From NCBI RefSeq assembly GCF_018129025.1, contig NZ_JAAEDI010000022.1, forward strand, positions 1-64,000: a stretch of DNA of 64,000 nt, given 5' to 3'. Position numbers and translations under genes: made by a program. The notes under the pieces are model-generated. The model had not been told where the DNA came from. It saw only the letters and a program-made list of their open reading frames with translations, and ran no database searches. Positions 52,944-62,377 of this stretch are shown here, one piece after another (within the stretch, counting starts at the first letter, position 1; each line of letters opens with the position of its first letter). The DNA comes from Neoroseomonas terrae (GTDB taxonomy: Bacteria > Pseudomonadota > Alphaproteobacteria > Acetobacterales > Acetobacteraceae).

Positions 52944-53729
52944 TCATGCCTTCACGCCCTTCACCGCATTCGCCGTCGCGCTCGCGGTGATGCCGCCATC
53001 CGCATCCAGTGGCAGCCGCGCGCGGACCCGTTCCTTGATCGCGTTGCGCTGCGATTCCGGCGCCGAGGCCAGCGCAGCCCCTGTCGTCGGGCCGCGCTGG
53101 CTGACCGCCCAATAGGCATCGAAATCCGCGAAGCGCCGCGTCACCGTGATGCTGCGCGTGTCCACCTCCCGCAGCCCGGCGGCCGACCACAGCGCCGGCA
53201 TGACGTCGCGCCGGGACGCCTCGGCCGAGGGCGGCAGGGGCACCGTCACGCCCATCGCCTTGGCCTCCTCATGCACCGCCGCAACCGGGAACCCGCCGCC
53301 AGCCAGATCCCAGGCATAGGCGGCGACGATGCCGCCCGGGCGGACCACGCGCACCATCTCGGCGACGCCGCGCGCCGGTTCAGGTACGAAGAACAGCACC
53401 AGCGCCATGATCGCGGCATCGAACTCGGCATCGGCAAAGGGGAGTTCCATCGCGCTGCCCTGCCGGAACCGCGCAGGCCGGCCGGCGAGCCGGTCACGCG
53501 CATAGGCCAACTGCGCCGGGGAAGGATCGATCCCCTCCACCATCGTCGGCGCGCAGCGATCGATCAGCATCTCGGTCGAGGCGCCGTTGCCGCAGCCGAT
53601 ATCGGCCCACCGGAGCCCTGGCGGCGGTGCCAGCCAGTCGAGGAACACCTCCCCCGCCAGGCGGCTCCAGACGCCCATGAATTCCTCATAGGCCGCGCCA
53701 TCGTTGAAGACGATCGGAGCATCGGCCAT
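52944..53729 (-). CDS. Class I SAM-dependent methyltransferase
   Basis: A 261-residue methyltransferase (Methyltransf_11 type). Motif I is WADIGCGNGASTEML, followed by VEGIDPSPAQLAYAR, then FRQGSAMELPFADAEFDAAIMALVLFF and VRPGGIVAAYAWDL. Substrate unknown; the pattern resembles ubiquinone/menaquinone-type small-molecule methyltransferases. ATG 53729 gives the family N-terminus; upstream in-frame codons have no homology. Lies between dnaE and lolD, its operon membership uncertain. Confidence 0.88.
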   Translation of the reverse strand: MADAPIVFNDGAAYEEFMGVWSRLAGEVFLDWLAPPPGLRWADIGCGNGASTEMLIDRCAPTMVEGIDPSPAQLAYARDRLAGRPARFRQGSAMELPFADAEFDAAIMALVLFFVPEPARGVAEMVRVVRPGGIVAAYAWDLAGGGFPVAAVHEEAKAMGVTVPLPPSAEASRRDVMPALWSAAGLREVDTRSITVTRRFADFDAYWAVSQRGPTTGAALASAPESQRNAIKERVRARLPLDADGGITASATANAVKGVKA

Positions 53730-53796
53730 GCCGGTATCCTCCCGAGGGCTACCGGCATCAGATGGGGCGGCCCGCGCCCTGGTCAATGCGACGCCG

Positions 53797-54480
53797 TTAT
53801 GAGGCGGCGACCACGCGGCCTTCATCCAGCGTGACGATCCGGTCCATCCGCCGCGCGAGCTCGGGGTTATGGGTCGCGACCAGCGCGGCGACCCCCTGCC
53901 CCCTCACCTGCTCCAGCAACTCGCCGAACACCCGGTCCGACGTGCCGACATCGAGGTTCCCGGTCGGCTCATCCGCCAGCAGGATGCGGGGTCGGTTCGC
54001 CAGCGCACGGGCGATCGCGACGCGCTGCTGCTCGCCGCCCGAGAGCTTGCCAGGCGGATGGTCCTCGCGTCCGGTCAACCCGAAGGCCGCAAGCAACTCC
54101 CTCGCCCGCGCATTGGCCGCCTTGCGAGACACGCCGGCCGCCATCTGCGGCAGGGCGATGTTCTCCTCCGCCGTGAACTCCGGCAGGAGGTGGTGGAACT
54201 GGTAGACGAAGCCGATCGTCGTGCGGCGGATCGCGGTGCGCGCATCGTCGGAGAGCGAGCCGGCGGCGCGGCCCTCGACGAAGACCTCCCCGGCATCCGG
54301 CTTCTCCAGCAGGCCCGCGAGATGCAGCAGCGTCGACTTGCCGGTGCCCGACGGCGCGACCAGCGCGACGATCTCGCCGGCGGCGAGGGTGAGTTCCGCC
54401 CCGCGCAGCACCGGCAGCACGCCGCTGCCCGATTTGTAGCGCCGTTCGACGGCGGCGAGGCGCAGCGGGACATCATTCAT
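53797..54480 (-). CDS. lolD: Lipoprotein-releasing ABC transporter ATPase LolD
   Basis: A 227-residue ABC ATPase with Walker [13 protein letters not shown], the LolD/MacB signature [15 protein letters not shown] and Walker [13 protein letters not shown]. It energises release of outer-membrane lipoproteins from the inner membrane to LolA. Overlaps the upstream permease gene by eight bases, completing a proS-lol-lol-lolD run. Confidence 0.95.
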   Translation of the reverse strand: MNDVPLRLAAVERRYKSGSGVLPVLRGAELTLAAGEIVALVAPSGTGKSTLLHLAGLLEKPDAGEVFVEGRAAGSLSDDARTAIRRTTIGFVYQFHHLLPEFTAEENIALPQMAAGVSRKAANARARELLAAFGLTGREDHPPGKLSGGEQQRVAIARALANRPRILLADEPTGNLDVGTSDRVFGELLEQVRGQGVAALVATHNPELARRMDRIVTLDEGRVVAAS

Positions 54481-55723
54481 GGCGCAGCGCCTCCACCGGA
54501 TCGAGCCGCGCCGCGCGCCAGCTCGGGAAGATCGTCGCCACCAGCGACAGAAGGAAGCCGAGGCCGACGACCTGGATCACCTCCAGCGGGTCGACCACCG
54601 CCGGGATGCGGGTCAGGAAGTAGATCTCGGGGTCGAAGATGACGGTGCCGGTGGCACTCATCAGCCCCTGCCGGATGGTCTCCAGATTGGCGCAGACGAG
54701 CAGCCCGAGCCCGAGCCCCAGCACCGTGCCGACGCCGCCTACCGCTGCCCCGCACAGCAGGAATATGCGCAGCACCGCGCCCTGCCGCGCGCCCATGGTC
54801 CGCAGGATGGCGATGTCCTTCCCCTTGTCCTTCACCAGCATGATCAGGGAGGAGATGATGTTGAACGCCGCCACCACGATGATAAGCGTCAGGATCAGGA
54901 ACATCACGTTCCGCTGCACCTGGACGATCTGGAAGAAGCCGCTGTTCGCCGTCTGCCAGTCGAGGATGCTGAGCGGCCGGCCGGCGAATTCCTGCCGGAT
55001 CACCCGCGCTACGGGGCCGGCGGCGTCCGGGTTGGTCAGATGCACCTCGATCTGGCTGACGAAGCCGCGACGCTGGAAGAACACCTGTGCGGCCTCGAGC
55101 GGCATGAAGACGAAGGCGGCATCGTATTCCTGCATGCCGACCTCGAAGATCGCGACCACGCGATAGGCGCGCAATCGCGGCACGGTGCCGAACACCGTGG
55201 TGCGCCCCTCCGGCGAGATGACAGTGACGCGGTCCCCCACCCCGACATCGAGGCGCCGCGCCAACACCGTGCCGATCGCGATGGCGTCGTCCCCGGTGAA
55301 CTCCGCGAGGCTGCCGGCCCGGATGTTGTCCGCGACGATCGGGCGCTGGCGGAGCTCGTCGGGAGCGACACCGCGCGCAAGGCCCCCGGCCGAAGCACCC
55401 GCATCCGTCGTCAGCAGCACCTGGCCTTCCAGCGTCGGCGTCGCCTGCGTGACCTGCGGCATGGTGCGGATGCGGGCGGCGATGGGCTCATAGTCGCGCA
55501 ACAGCCCTTCCGCCGCCGAGATGCCGAGATTGCCGTTCAGCCCCAGGATTCGGGTCAGCAGTTCCTGGCGGAAGCCGCCCATCACCGACAGCACGACGAT
55601 CAGCGTCGCGACGCCGAGCGCGATGCCGGCCAGCGAGAATCCTGCGATCAGGGACACCGCACGCTCACCCTTGCGCGCGCGGAGGTAGCGGGCCGCAACC
55701 ATGCGTTCGAAGGCGCCGAACAT
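54473..55723 (-). CDS. lolC: Lipoprotein-releasing system permease LolC/E, second of a tandem pair
   Basis: A 416-residue permease with four membrane helices: one near residues 20-50 ([20 protein letters not shown]) and three near the C-terminus ([20 protein letters not shown] and following). A large periplasmic domain lies between. The C-terminal [18 protein letters not shown] and [16 protein letters not shown] are classic LolC features. ATG 55723 gives [21 protein letters not shown], matching the start of the neighbouring paralogue; an alternative ATG at 55738 overlaps the previous stop. Confidence 0.92.
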   Translation of the reverse strand: MFGAFERMVAARYLRARKGERAVSLIAGFSLAGIALGVATLIVVLSVMGGFRQELLTRILGLNGNLGISAAEGLLRDYEPIAARIRTMPQVTQATPTLEGQVLLTTDAGASAGGLARGVAPDELRQRPIVADNIRAGSLAEFTGDDAIAIGTVLARRLDVGVGDRVTVISPEGRTTVFGTVPRLRAYRVVAIFEVGMQEYDAAFVFMPLEAAQVFFQRRGFVSQIEVHLTNPDAAGPVARVIRQEFAGRPLSILDWQTANSGFFQIVQVQRNVMFLILTLIIVVAAFNIISSLIMLVKDKGKDIAILRTMGARQGAVLRIFLLCGAAVGGVGTVLGLGLGLLVCANLETIRQGLMSATGTVIFDPEIYFLTRIPAVVDPLEVIQVVGLGFLLSLVATIFPSWRAARLDPVEALRHE

Positions 55724-55730
55724 GCCGGGC

Positions 55731-56987
55731 TCAGCCATGCCGCAGCGCCTCGGCCGGGTCGATCCGCGCGGCGCGCCAGCTTGGCCACAGCGTCGCCAGC
55801 AGCGACAGGCCAAAGCCCATGGCCACGATCGTCGCCACTTCGCCCTGATCCACGACCGAGGGAAGCTGCATCAGGAAGCTCAGCTCGGCGGCGCCGAACA
55901 GCCCCGTTTCCTGCAGCCAGGCGAGGCCCCGCCGCAGTGCCGGGAAGTTGGTCGCGGCGCCGAGCCCGAGCCCGAAGCCGAGCAGGGTCCCGCCGCAGCC
56001 GATCGTCGCCCCGCACAGGATGAAGATGCGCAGCACCGCGCCGCGGCCCGCCCCCATGGTGCGCAGGATGGCGATGTCCCGCCCCTTGTCCTTCACCAGC
56101 ATGGTCAGGGAGGAGATGATGTTGAACGCTGCCACCAGCACGATCAGCGTCAGGATCAGGAACATCACCTTCCGTTCCACGACCACCGCCGCATAGATGC
56201 TGCTGTTGGCCGCCTGCCAGTCTGCGATGCGCAGCGGCTGGCCGGCGAAGGCGCTGCGCACGGCGTTGGTGACAGCGCCGATGCGTGCGGGATCATCGAC
56301 CAGGATCTCGACCTGGCTCACCGCCTCGCCCAGCCCGAACAGGGATTGCGCGGTGGCGAGCGGTACGAAGATCGTCCGCCCGTCATATTCCGGCATGGCG
56401 AGGTCGAAGGTGGCCACCACCGTCATCGCGCGTTGCACGGGTGCCGCCGTGAAATTACCGCCGCGGGCCTGCGGCAGAAGCAGCGTGATGGTGTCGCCCG
56501 GCTGCACCCGCATCCGCGCGGCGAGCCGCCATCCCATCACGACGCTGTCCTCCGGCCCGAAGGCGTCCAGGCTGCCGAGCCGCAGCGCGCGCTGCATCGA
56601 GGGCCGGTCGCGCAGCGCTTCCGGCGGCAGGCCGCGCAGCTGCGCCGCCGAGGCCCCGCCGGCGGGCGTGGTCAGCAGCACCTGCCCTTCCACCGCCGGC
56701 GCTGCCTGTTCGATGCCGCCGATCCCGCGCAGCCGGTCGAGGATCGCCTGATAGCCTTCCAGCGCCCGGCCACGTTCCGGCTGAATGGTCAGGTGACCAT
56801 TCAGCCCGATGATCCGGTTCATCAGATCCTGCCGGAAGCCGTTCATCACCGAAGTCACGATGATCAGCGTCGCGACGCCGAGCGTGATGCCCACCAGCGA
56901 GAACAGCGCCGTCACCGAGACGAAGCGTTCCCCCTTGCGCGCCCGTAGGTAGCGGAAGGCGACGGCGCGCTCGAAGGCCCCGAACAT
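55731..56987 (-). CDS. lolE: Lipoprotein-releasing system permease LolC/E, first of a tandem pair
   Basis: A 418-residue paralogue of the next gene, with the same start ([21 protein letters not shown]), four helices and C-terminal SWRAARIDPAEALRHG. Its C-terminal region is more divergent (LSFLMQLPSVVDQGEVATI). Many alphaproteobacteria have a single LolC/E-like permease; two adjacent copies suggest a LolC-LolE-like heterodimer serving the one LolD. The symbol lolE is a provisional choice: which copy plays LolE cannot be told from sequence alone. Confidence 0.85.
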   Translation of the reverse strand: MFGAFERAVAFRYLRARKGERFVSVTALFSLVGITLGVATLIIVTSVMNGFRQDLMNRIIGLNGHLTIQPERGRALEGYQAILDRLRGIGGIEQAAPAVEGQVLLTTPAGGASAAQLRGLPPEALRDRPSMQRALRLGSLDAFGPEDSVVMGWRLAARMRVQPGDTITLLLPQARGGNFTAAPVQRAMTVVATFDLAMPEYDGRTIFVPLATAQSLFGLGEAVSQVEILVDDPARIGAVTNAVRSAFAGQPLRIADWQAANSSIYAAVVVERKVMFLILTLIVLVAAFNIISSLTMLVKDKGRDIAILRTMGAGRGAVLRIFILCGATIGCGGTLLGFGLGLGAATNFPALRRGLAWLQETGLFGAAELSFLMQLPSVVDQGEVATIVAMGFGLSLLATLWPSWRAARIDPAEALRHG

Positions 56988-56995
56988 GCGCCGGC

Positions 56996-58312
56996 TCAGC
57001 CGCCGCGGATCTTCGCGATCGCGTCCTCGGGCGAAACCTCCGCACGCTCGCCGGTGGCGCGGCGCTTGAGTTCGACCTTGCCGGCGGCCGCACCACGCGG
57101 GCCGACGATGGCCTGCCAGGGGAAGCCCATCAGATCGGCATCGGCGAATTTCTCGCCGGCCCGCGCGTTGCGATCGTCATAGACGGCCTGGTCGCCGAGG
57201 GCCGCATAAAGGCTCTCGCACATCGCATCCGTTCCCGCGTCACCGACGCGCAGGTTGAGGACGGCCGCCGCCCACGGCGCGACGGAATCCGGCCATTTGA
57301 TGCCCGCCTCGTCGTGGTTCGCCTCGATCAGCGCGCCGACCAGGCGGGAGACGCCGATGCCGTAGGACCCCATCTCCGGCGTCACCGTCGTCCCGTCCGG
57401 CCCGGCCAACGTCAGCCCCAGCGGTGCCGCATACTTGGTGCCGAAGAAGAAGATGTGGCCGACCTCGATGCCACGCCCTTCGCGGCGGCGCTCGGCCGGG
57501 ACCTGGTCCCAGGCCGCCGTGTCGTGCATCTCGTCGGTGGCGGCGTAGTTGGTCGTCACGCGTTCGAAGAACGCCTTCAGCCCGCCCACATCGTCGGTCG
57601 AGACATCGGCCTTCGCCCAGTCCGTGCTCTCATAGGCCGCGTCGTAGAACACGCCGCTCTCGCCGGTCTCGGCGAGAATGATGAACTCGTGGCTCAGATC
57701 GCCGCCAATCGGCCCCGTATCGGCGCGCATCGGCACCGCGGTCAGACCCATGCGCTGGAAGGTCCGGAGGTAGGCCAGGAACATCTGGCGGTAGGAATGC
57801 TCGGCCCCGGCCTTGTCGAGGTCGAAGGAATAGGCGTCCTTCATCAGGAATTCGCGCCCGCGCATCACGCCGAAGCGGGGCCGCACCTCATCCCGGAACT
57901 TCCATTGGATGTGATAGAGGTTGCGCGGCAGGTCGCGATACGACTTCGCGTAGGTCTTGAAGATGTCGGTGACCACTTCCTCGTTGGTCGGGCCGAACAG
58001 CATCTCCCGCTCATGCCGGTCGGTGATGCGCAGCATCTCCTTGCCGTAATCCTCATAGCGGCCGGATGCGCGCCAGAGCTCGGCCGACTGGATGGTCGGC
58101 ATCAGGATCTCCTGCGCGCCGGCGCGGTCCTGCTCCTCCCGTACGATCTGCTCGACATTGCGCAGCACGCGCAGGCCCGCCGGCAGCCAGGCATAGATGC
58201 CTGCGGCGGTCTGCCGGACCAGGCCGGCGCGCAGCATCAGGCGGTGGGAAGCGATCTGCGCCTCGGCGGGCGTTTCTTTCAGTGTCGGCAGGAAGGCGCG
58301 GGAGAGGCGCAC
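56996..58312 (-). CDS. proS: Prolyl-tRNA synthetase (short alphaproteobacterial form)
   Basis: A 438-residue class II synthetase lacking the inserted editing domain. Motifs: [62 protein letters not shown] (motif 2), [18 protein letters not shown] (motif 3) and the anticodon-binding C-terminus. The GTG at 58312 begins [18 protein letters not shown], the usual N-terminus, with AAAGGA upstream; an earlier ATG at 58411 has no homology. It heads the proS-lolE-lolC-lolD group. The absence of the editing domain is normal for this class. Confidence 0.95.
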   Translation of the reverse strand: MRLSRAFLPTLKETPAEAQIASHRLMLRAGLVRQTAAGIYAWLPAGLRVLRNVEQIVREEQDRAGAQEILMPTIQSAELWRASGRYEDYGKEMLRITDRHEREMLFGPTNEEVVTDIFKTYAKSYRDLPRNLYHIQWKFRDEVRPRFGVMRGREFLMKDAYSFDLDKAGAEHSYRQMFLAYLRTFQRMGLTAVPMRADTGPIGGDLSHEFIILAETGESGVFYDAAYESTDWAKADVSTDDVGGLKAFFERVTTNYAATDEMHDTAAWDQVPAERRREGRGIEVGHIFFFGTKYAAPLGLTLAGPDGTTVTPEMGSYGIGVSRLVGALIEANHDEAGIKWPDSVAPWAAAVLNLRVGDAGTDAMCESLYAALGDQAVYDDRNARAGEKFADADLMGFPWQAIVGPRGAAAGKVELKRRATGERAEVSPEDAIAKIRGG

Positions 58313-58514
58313 GGTCAGTCCTTTGCGGCGTTCGTCGGCGGAACCTACTGGCCCCGACGCCGAGCCGGAAGGCCCCCGCCGCATGCTCCGCCGCGATGCA
58401 TGCGAACTCACAAAGCGTTTAAGAATGCTGCAACTGCGAAGCGCGGCGCGACAGAAAAATACGTGAAAGCGACGCCGGGTTGCGGTTTATGCTTGCGGGC
58501 GGATTTCGTGACGC

Positions 58515-58735
58515 CCTAGAAAAAGAAAGGGCCGCGCCCCGAAGGTCGCGGCCCAAGTTTAGGGAGGAAACGCCAGTCACACGGCAGGAAGAGAACCAAT
58601 CTCTTCCTGAGAAGAAGAATGGCCCCACACGGCCCTGGCGACAACGAAGAATACCGCAGCGCAGGATGAAAAAAGCGGCGTTGAACCGCATCCTGCGTAA
58701 AAGCGGAGCAGACCGGCGAGCAGACTGCTTCATCA
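58515..58735 (-). ncRNA. Candidate structured small RNA or 3'UTR between DUF1467 and proS
   Basis: On the minus strand the segment forms two clean stem-loops: 58660-58668 with 58689-58697 (CGCAGGATG stem) and 58585-58593 with 58601-58609 (CAGGAAGAG stem). An unpaired stretch containing TTTCCTCCC follows, then an intrinsic terminator with a T-run. C-rich unpaired CCUCC stretches are seen in several alphaproteobacterial sRNAs that pair with ribosome binding sites. No coding frame in it has homology. It could instead be the 3'UTR of the DUF1467 gene. The remaining bases up to the proS start (58313-58514) show no gene. Confidence 0.35.
58518..58554 (-). terminator. Intrinsic terminator downstream of DUF1467
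   Basis: On the minus strand GGGCCGCG-ACC...GGGGCGCGGCCC forms an 8-bp GC core plus two pairs around a small loop, followed directly by TTTCTTTTTC. This is the best factor-independent terminator in the window and separates the upstream unit from proS. Confidence 0.85.
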
Positions 58736-58739
58736 GTGA

Positions 58740-59003
58740 TCAGGGCCCAGGCATCGACCACGGGCCGGAGCGGAAGGACAGCCACTCGCTCTCCACGACC
58801 GCCCAGATCCCCAGCCAGACGATTCCGGACACCACCGTCGTTGCGATCAACTTGCGCAGCAAATGCGGCGCGGTGGGCGCACCGCGCCAGCCGCCCGCCG
58901 CCGGATCGCCCTCGACATCAGGGCGCACGCCGATGGGCAGGATGGCGAACAGCACCGTCCACCAAGCCAGCAGATAGACGACGGTGCCGGTGAACCAGGT
59001 CAT
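58740..59003 (-). CDS. DUF1467 family membrane protein
   Basis: An 87-residue small inner-membrane protein with two hydrophobic helices (WFTGTVVYLLAWWTVLFAILP and LLRKLIATTVVSGIVWLGIWAV) separated by GVRPDVEGDPAAGGWRGAPTAP, the DUF1467 pattern. Function unknown. It sits between rnj and proS as in many alphaproteobacteria. ATG 59003 has AAGGAA upstream; the longer frame start has no homology. Confidence 0.88.
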   Translation of the reverse strand: MTWFTGTVVYLLAWWTVLFAILPIGVRPDVEGDPAAGGWRGAPTAPHLLRKLIATTVVSGIVWLGIWAVVESEWLSFRSGPWSMPGP

Positions 59004-59171
59004 GCTGGGCAGTTCCTTACATCCGTCATGAGTGACCCGGCAGGAGCTTCGTCCCCCTCCGGATCTGTCACCCTCCAAAGGCCAAACAGCCCTTGGAAAC
59101 CACTACATGGTGCCGGGCGCCGCAGCCCGCCCTTGGTTGATGCGGCGCTCATGCCCGGCGTGCGTCTGCCA

Positions 59172-60818
59172 TCACACCCGCAGCAAGTGCACCTCGACCA
59201 TCGGTCGCTTCCGCAGCCGCTTGCCGACGGCCTTGCGCAGCACCGAACGCGCGGCCTCACGCAGCTGATCGTCCTCCCGCTTCAACGCCGCCGGCAGGTC
59301 GGCCAGGGCCCGTCGGAACTCCGCGGCGACGATCGCCGGCTCGGCATCGCCGGGCTCGAACAGGCCGGGTGCGGAAATCTGCGGCTCGCCGAGCACGCGC
59401 CCCTGCGCGTCGACGGCAAGTGAGGCCACCACCATGCCGTTGAACATCATCCGACGGCGGGCAGCGATCAGCGCACCGTCGATCGGCAGCAGTCGGTCGC
59501 CATCCACGGCGAGTCGCCCGGTCGGCACGCCTTCGACCACCTCCGGGCGGTTGCCCGACAGGCGCAGCACGTCCCCGTCCTCGATCAGGAAGGGCGTCGC
59601 GCCGCCATCGCGCGCAAGGGCGCCATGCTCCTGCATGTGCCGCCACTCGCCATGCACCGGCACGGCATAGCGCGGCTTCACCAGCGCATAGAGCCGCTTC
59701 AATTCGTCTCGCGCCGGATGGCCGGAGACGTGGACCATGTGGTCCTCATCGGTCATCACCTTGCAGCCGCGCCGCGCCAACCCGTCCTGCACGCGCTGGA
59801 TCGCCTGCTCATTCCCCGGAATGCGACGGGAGGAGAAGATGACGGTATCCCCCTCCCCCAGCGCGATGTCGGGATGCGTGTCCTCGGCGATCTTCGCCAT
59901 GGCCGAACGCGGCTCACCCTGGCTGCCCGTGCAGATCAGCAGCAGTTCCTCATCCGGGATGTAGCCGGCATCCTCCTGCGGCACGAAGGGCGGGATGGAC
60001 TTCAGGTACCCGCAATCGCGCGCCGCGGTCTCGATATTGCGCAGCGACCGGCCGAACAGCGCGACCTGCCGCCCCGCCGCCTTGCCCGCGAGCGCGATCG
60101 ATTCCAGCCGCGCGACGTTCGAGGCGAAGCCCGTTACCGCCACGCGGCCGCTCATGCCGCGGATCAGCGCGGCCAGGTTCCGCCGCACCTCGGATTCGCT
60201 GCCCGAATGCCCCTCCACCATGGCGTTGGTCGAATCGCAGACCATGGCGAGCACGCCTTCCTCGCCGAGCTTCGCGAAGGCGTCCTCATCCGTGCGCGGC
60301 CCGATCAGCGGATCTGGGTCGAGCTTCCAGTCGCCGGTGTGCAGCACCGTGCCGTGCCGGGTGCGTAGGACCAGCGCCTGCGCTTCCGGAATGGAATGCG
60401 TCACCGGCAGGAATTCGCAGTCGAAGGGGCCCAGCCGGAAGCGCGTACGCGGCAGTGTCACCTCGAGAGGCACCTCCTGCAGCATCCCGGCCTCGGTCAG
60501 CTTGCGCGTGAGCACGGCCGCAGCGAAGGGCGTCGCGAAGATCCTGCAGCGGAACTGCCGCCACAGATGCACGACCGCGCCGATGTGGTCCTCATGCGCG
60601 TGGGTGATGACCAGTCCCAGCAGCCGGTCGCGCCGCTCCGCGAGCCAGGCGGGGTCCGGCACCATCACATCCACTTCGGGGTTGTCGTGGCCGGCAAAGC
60701 CCAGGCCGCAATCGACGGCCAGCAGCGCGTCGTCGCAGCGATAGACATTGAGATTCATGCCAATCTCGCCGGTTCCGCCCAGCGGAAGAAAGGCGAGGTC
60801 GCCGGTTGCGGCGTTCAT
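59172..60818 (-). CDS. rnj: Ribonuclease J
   Basis: A 548-residue metallo-beta-lactamase/beta-CASP nuclease. LPLGGTGEIGMNLNVY opens it; the metal site is THAHEDHIGA, with GDWKLDPDP for the later ligand. The beta-CASP part contains SGRVAVTGFASNVARLE, TGSQGEPRSAMAKIA and VSGHPARDEL. It acts as 5' exonuclease and endonuclease in RNA turnover. A six-base gap separates it from coaX upstream. Confidence 0.95.
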   Translation of the reverse strand: MNAATGDLAFLPLGGTGEIGMNLNVYRCDDALLAVDCGLGFAGHDNPEVDVMVPDPAWLAERRDRLLGLVITHAHEDHIGAVVHLWRQFRCRIFATPFAAAVLTRKLTEAGMLQEVPLEVTLPRTRFRLGPFDCEFLPVTHSIPEAQALVLRTRHGTVLHTGDWKLDPDPLIGPRTDEDAFAKLGEEGVLAMVCDSTNAMVEGHSGSESEVRRNLAALIRGMSGRVAVTGFASNVARLESIALAGKAAGRQVALFGRSLRNIETAARDCGYLKSIPPFVPQEDAGYIPDEELLLICTGSQGEPRSAMAKIAEDTHPDIALGEGDTVIFSSRRIPGNEQAIQRVQDGLARRGCKVMTDEDHMVHVSGHPARDELKRLYALVKPRYAVPVHGEWRHMQEHGALARDGGATPFLIEDGDVLRLSGNRPEVVEGVPTGRLAVDGDRLLPIDGALIAARRRMMFNGMVVASLAVDAQGRVLGEPQISAPGLFEPGDAEPAIVAAEFRRALADLPAALKREDDQLREAARSVLRKAVGKRLRKRPMVEVHLLRV

Positions 60819-60823
60819 CGTGT

Positions 60824-61642
60824 TCAGTCGGAATCCGATCGGAGGGGGTCGCGCAGGGCGCTGTGGTGGAAGACGGGAACCGGGTTGCGGTCCGCAAGCA
60901 GGCGCAGACCCTCAAGCGTGATGTCGGGGTCGGTCTTCTCGATGACAAGGGTGCCTTCGGCAAACAGCGGTGCGAGGCCGCCGGTCGCGATCACCTTGAG
61001 CGGGCGGCCGTATTCCGCCTTGATCCGCGCCACCAGCCCCTCGATCAGCCCGACATAGCCCCAATAGATGCCGGACTGCATCGCCGGCACGGTCGACCGC
61101 CCGATCACCGATTGCGGCCGGCCGATGCCGATGCGCGGCAGCCGGGCGGCGGCCTTGTGCAGCGCCTCGATCGACAGGTTGATGCCGGGGCAGATGACAC
61201 CACCCAGATAGGCGCCGTCCTCATCCACCACGTCGAAGGTGGTCGCCGTGCCGAAGTCGATGACCATCAGCGGCCCGCGGTAATGATGATGCGCGGCGAG
61301 CGAGTTCAACAGACGGTCCGCGCCGACTTCATTCGGCTGATCGACGCGGATGTCGAAGCCCCAGTTCAACGGCGCGCGGGCGATCAGCGGTTCCGTGTCG
61401 AACCAGTCGCGGCAGAGCCGGCGAAGGTTGTACAGCGCCGCCGGCACGACGGTGCCGATCACGCAGCGGGTGATGTCGTTGGCGTTCACCCCGGCATGCT
61501 GGAACAGCGCGAGCAGCCATACCGCGTACTCGTCGGATGTACGATCGGCGCGGGTCGCGATGCGCCAGCGCCCGCGCCATTCCTTCCCGTCATGGACGGC
61601 GAAGACGACATTCGTATTGCCGGCGTCGATGGCGAGAAGCAT
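60824..61642 (-). CDS. coaX: Type III pantothenate kinase CoaX
   Basis: A 272-residue ASKHA-fold kinase for the first step of coenzyme A synthesis. The ATP-binding motif is [18 protein letters not shown], then [35 protein letters not shown] with the catalytic Asp region, [10 protein letters not shown] and [11 protein letters not shown]. It follows birA by three bases, the usual alphaproteobacterial order. Confidence 0.95.
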   Translation of the reverse strand: MLLAIDAGNTNVVFAVHDGKEWRGRWRIATRADRTSDEYAVWLLALFQHAGVNANDITRCVIGTVVPAALYNLRRLCRDWFDTEPLIARAPLNWGFDIRVDQPNEVGADRLLNSLAAHHHYRGPLMVIDFGTATTFDVVDEDGAYLGGVICPGINLSIEALHKAAARLPRIGIGRPQSVIGRSTVPAMQSGIYWGYVGLIEGLVARIKAEYGRPLKVIATGGLAPLFAEGTLVIEKTDPDITLEGLRLLADRNPVPVFHHSALRDPLRSDSD

Positions 61643-61645
61643 GTC

Positions 61646-62377
61646 TCAGGCGACCTCTCCCGAGGCGAGCGACTGCACGCGCCCGCCAGTGTCGATCAGC
61701 AGGCTGCCATCATCGGCGAGGCCCGCGAAGCGGCCGGCTATCTCGGCGCCCCGGCGGCGGATGGCAAGATGGGCGCCGGGTGCCGGTCCGCGGGCCAGCC
61801 ACGCCGCCCGGATTGGCGCGAAGCCCTCGGCCTGGCGCTGCCGTCGCCGGTGGTCGATCGCTTCGAGCAGCGAGACGGCGAATTCCTCCGGCACCGGCGG
61901 CACGATGCCCATGGCCGCGAGCGAAGCCGTGGCGCGCCCCGGCACTTCCGGCGCCCGAGCGAGGTTCACGCCGATGCCGATGCAGACCCAGCCGAGCCCC
62001 CCTGCCCCGTCGGCGCCGGTTTCGGCCAGGATGCCGGCCGCCTTGGCGCCCCCGAGCATCAGGTCGTTCGGCCATTTCAGGGATAGCAGGTTCGGGTCCG
62101 GCAGCAGCGGCAGCAGCGCATCCGCAAGCGCCACCGCCGCGACGAACCCCCATTGCGGCGCCAGCCGGAGCGGTTCCGTCGGTCGCAGCAGCACGGACAG
62201 GTGCAGGTTGCCCGAAGGCCCTTCCCAGACCCGCCCCTGCGTGCCGCGCCCCGCCGTCTGCTGGCGGGCGAGCACCGCGAGGCCCTCCGGCTCACCCGTC
62301 TCGGCAAGCCGGATCACCAGGTCCGAGGTGCTCGGCAGCGCCTCATGAACCTGGAGCCGGAACGCCGCCGGCGTCAC
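61646..62377 (-). CDS. birA: Biotin-[acetyl-CoA-carboxylase] ligase BirA (catalytic domain only)
   Basis: A 243-residue biotin protein ligase without the DNA-binding domain, so not a repressor. Motifs: LPSTSDLVIRLAETGEPEGL, QQTAGRGTQGRVWEGPSGNL (biotinyl-AMP loop), KWPNDLMLGGAKAAGIL and IGIGVNLARAP; a small SH3-like C-terminal domain follows. The GTG at 62377 overlaps the nuoN stop (GTGA). Confidence 0.93.
   Translation of the reverse strand: MTPAAFRLQVHEALPSTSDLVIRLAETGEPEGLAVLARQQTAGRGTQGRVWEGPSGNLHLSVLLRPTEPLRLAPQWGFVAAVALADALLPLLPDPNLLSLKWPNDLMLGGAKAAGILAETGADGAGGLGWVCIGIGVNLARAPEVPGRATASLAAMGIVPPVPEEFAVSLLEAIDHRRRQRQAEGFAPIRAAWLARGPAPGAHLAIRRRGAEIAGRFAGLADDGSLLIDTGGRVQSLASGEVA

Noticed and set aside
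58419-58733. Minus-strand frame of 104 codons in the DUF1467-proS gap
   Set aside because: No homology, no ribosome binding site, crosses a strong terminator; the segment is better explained as structured RNA.
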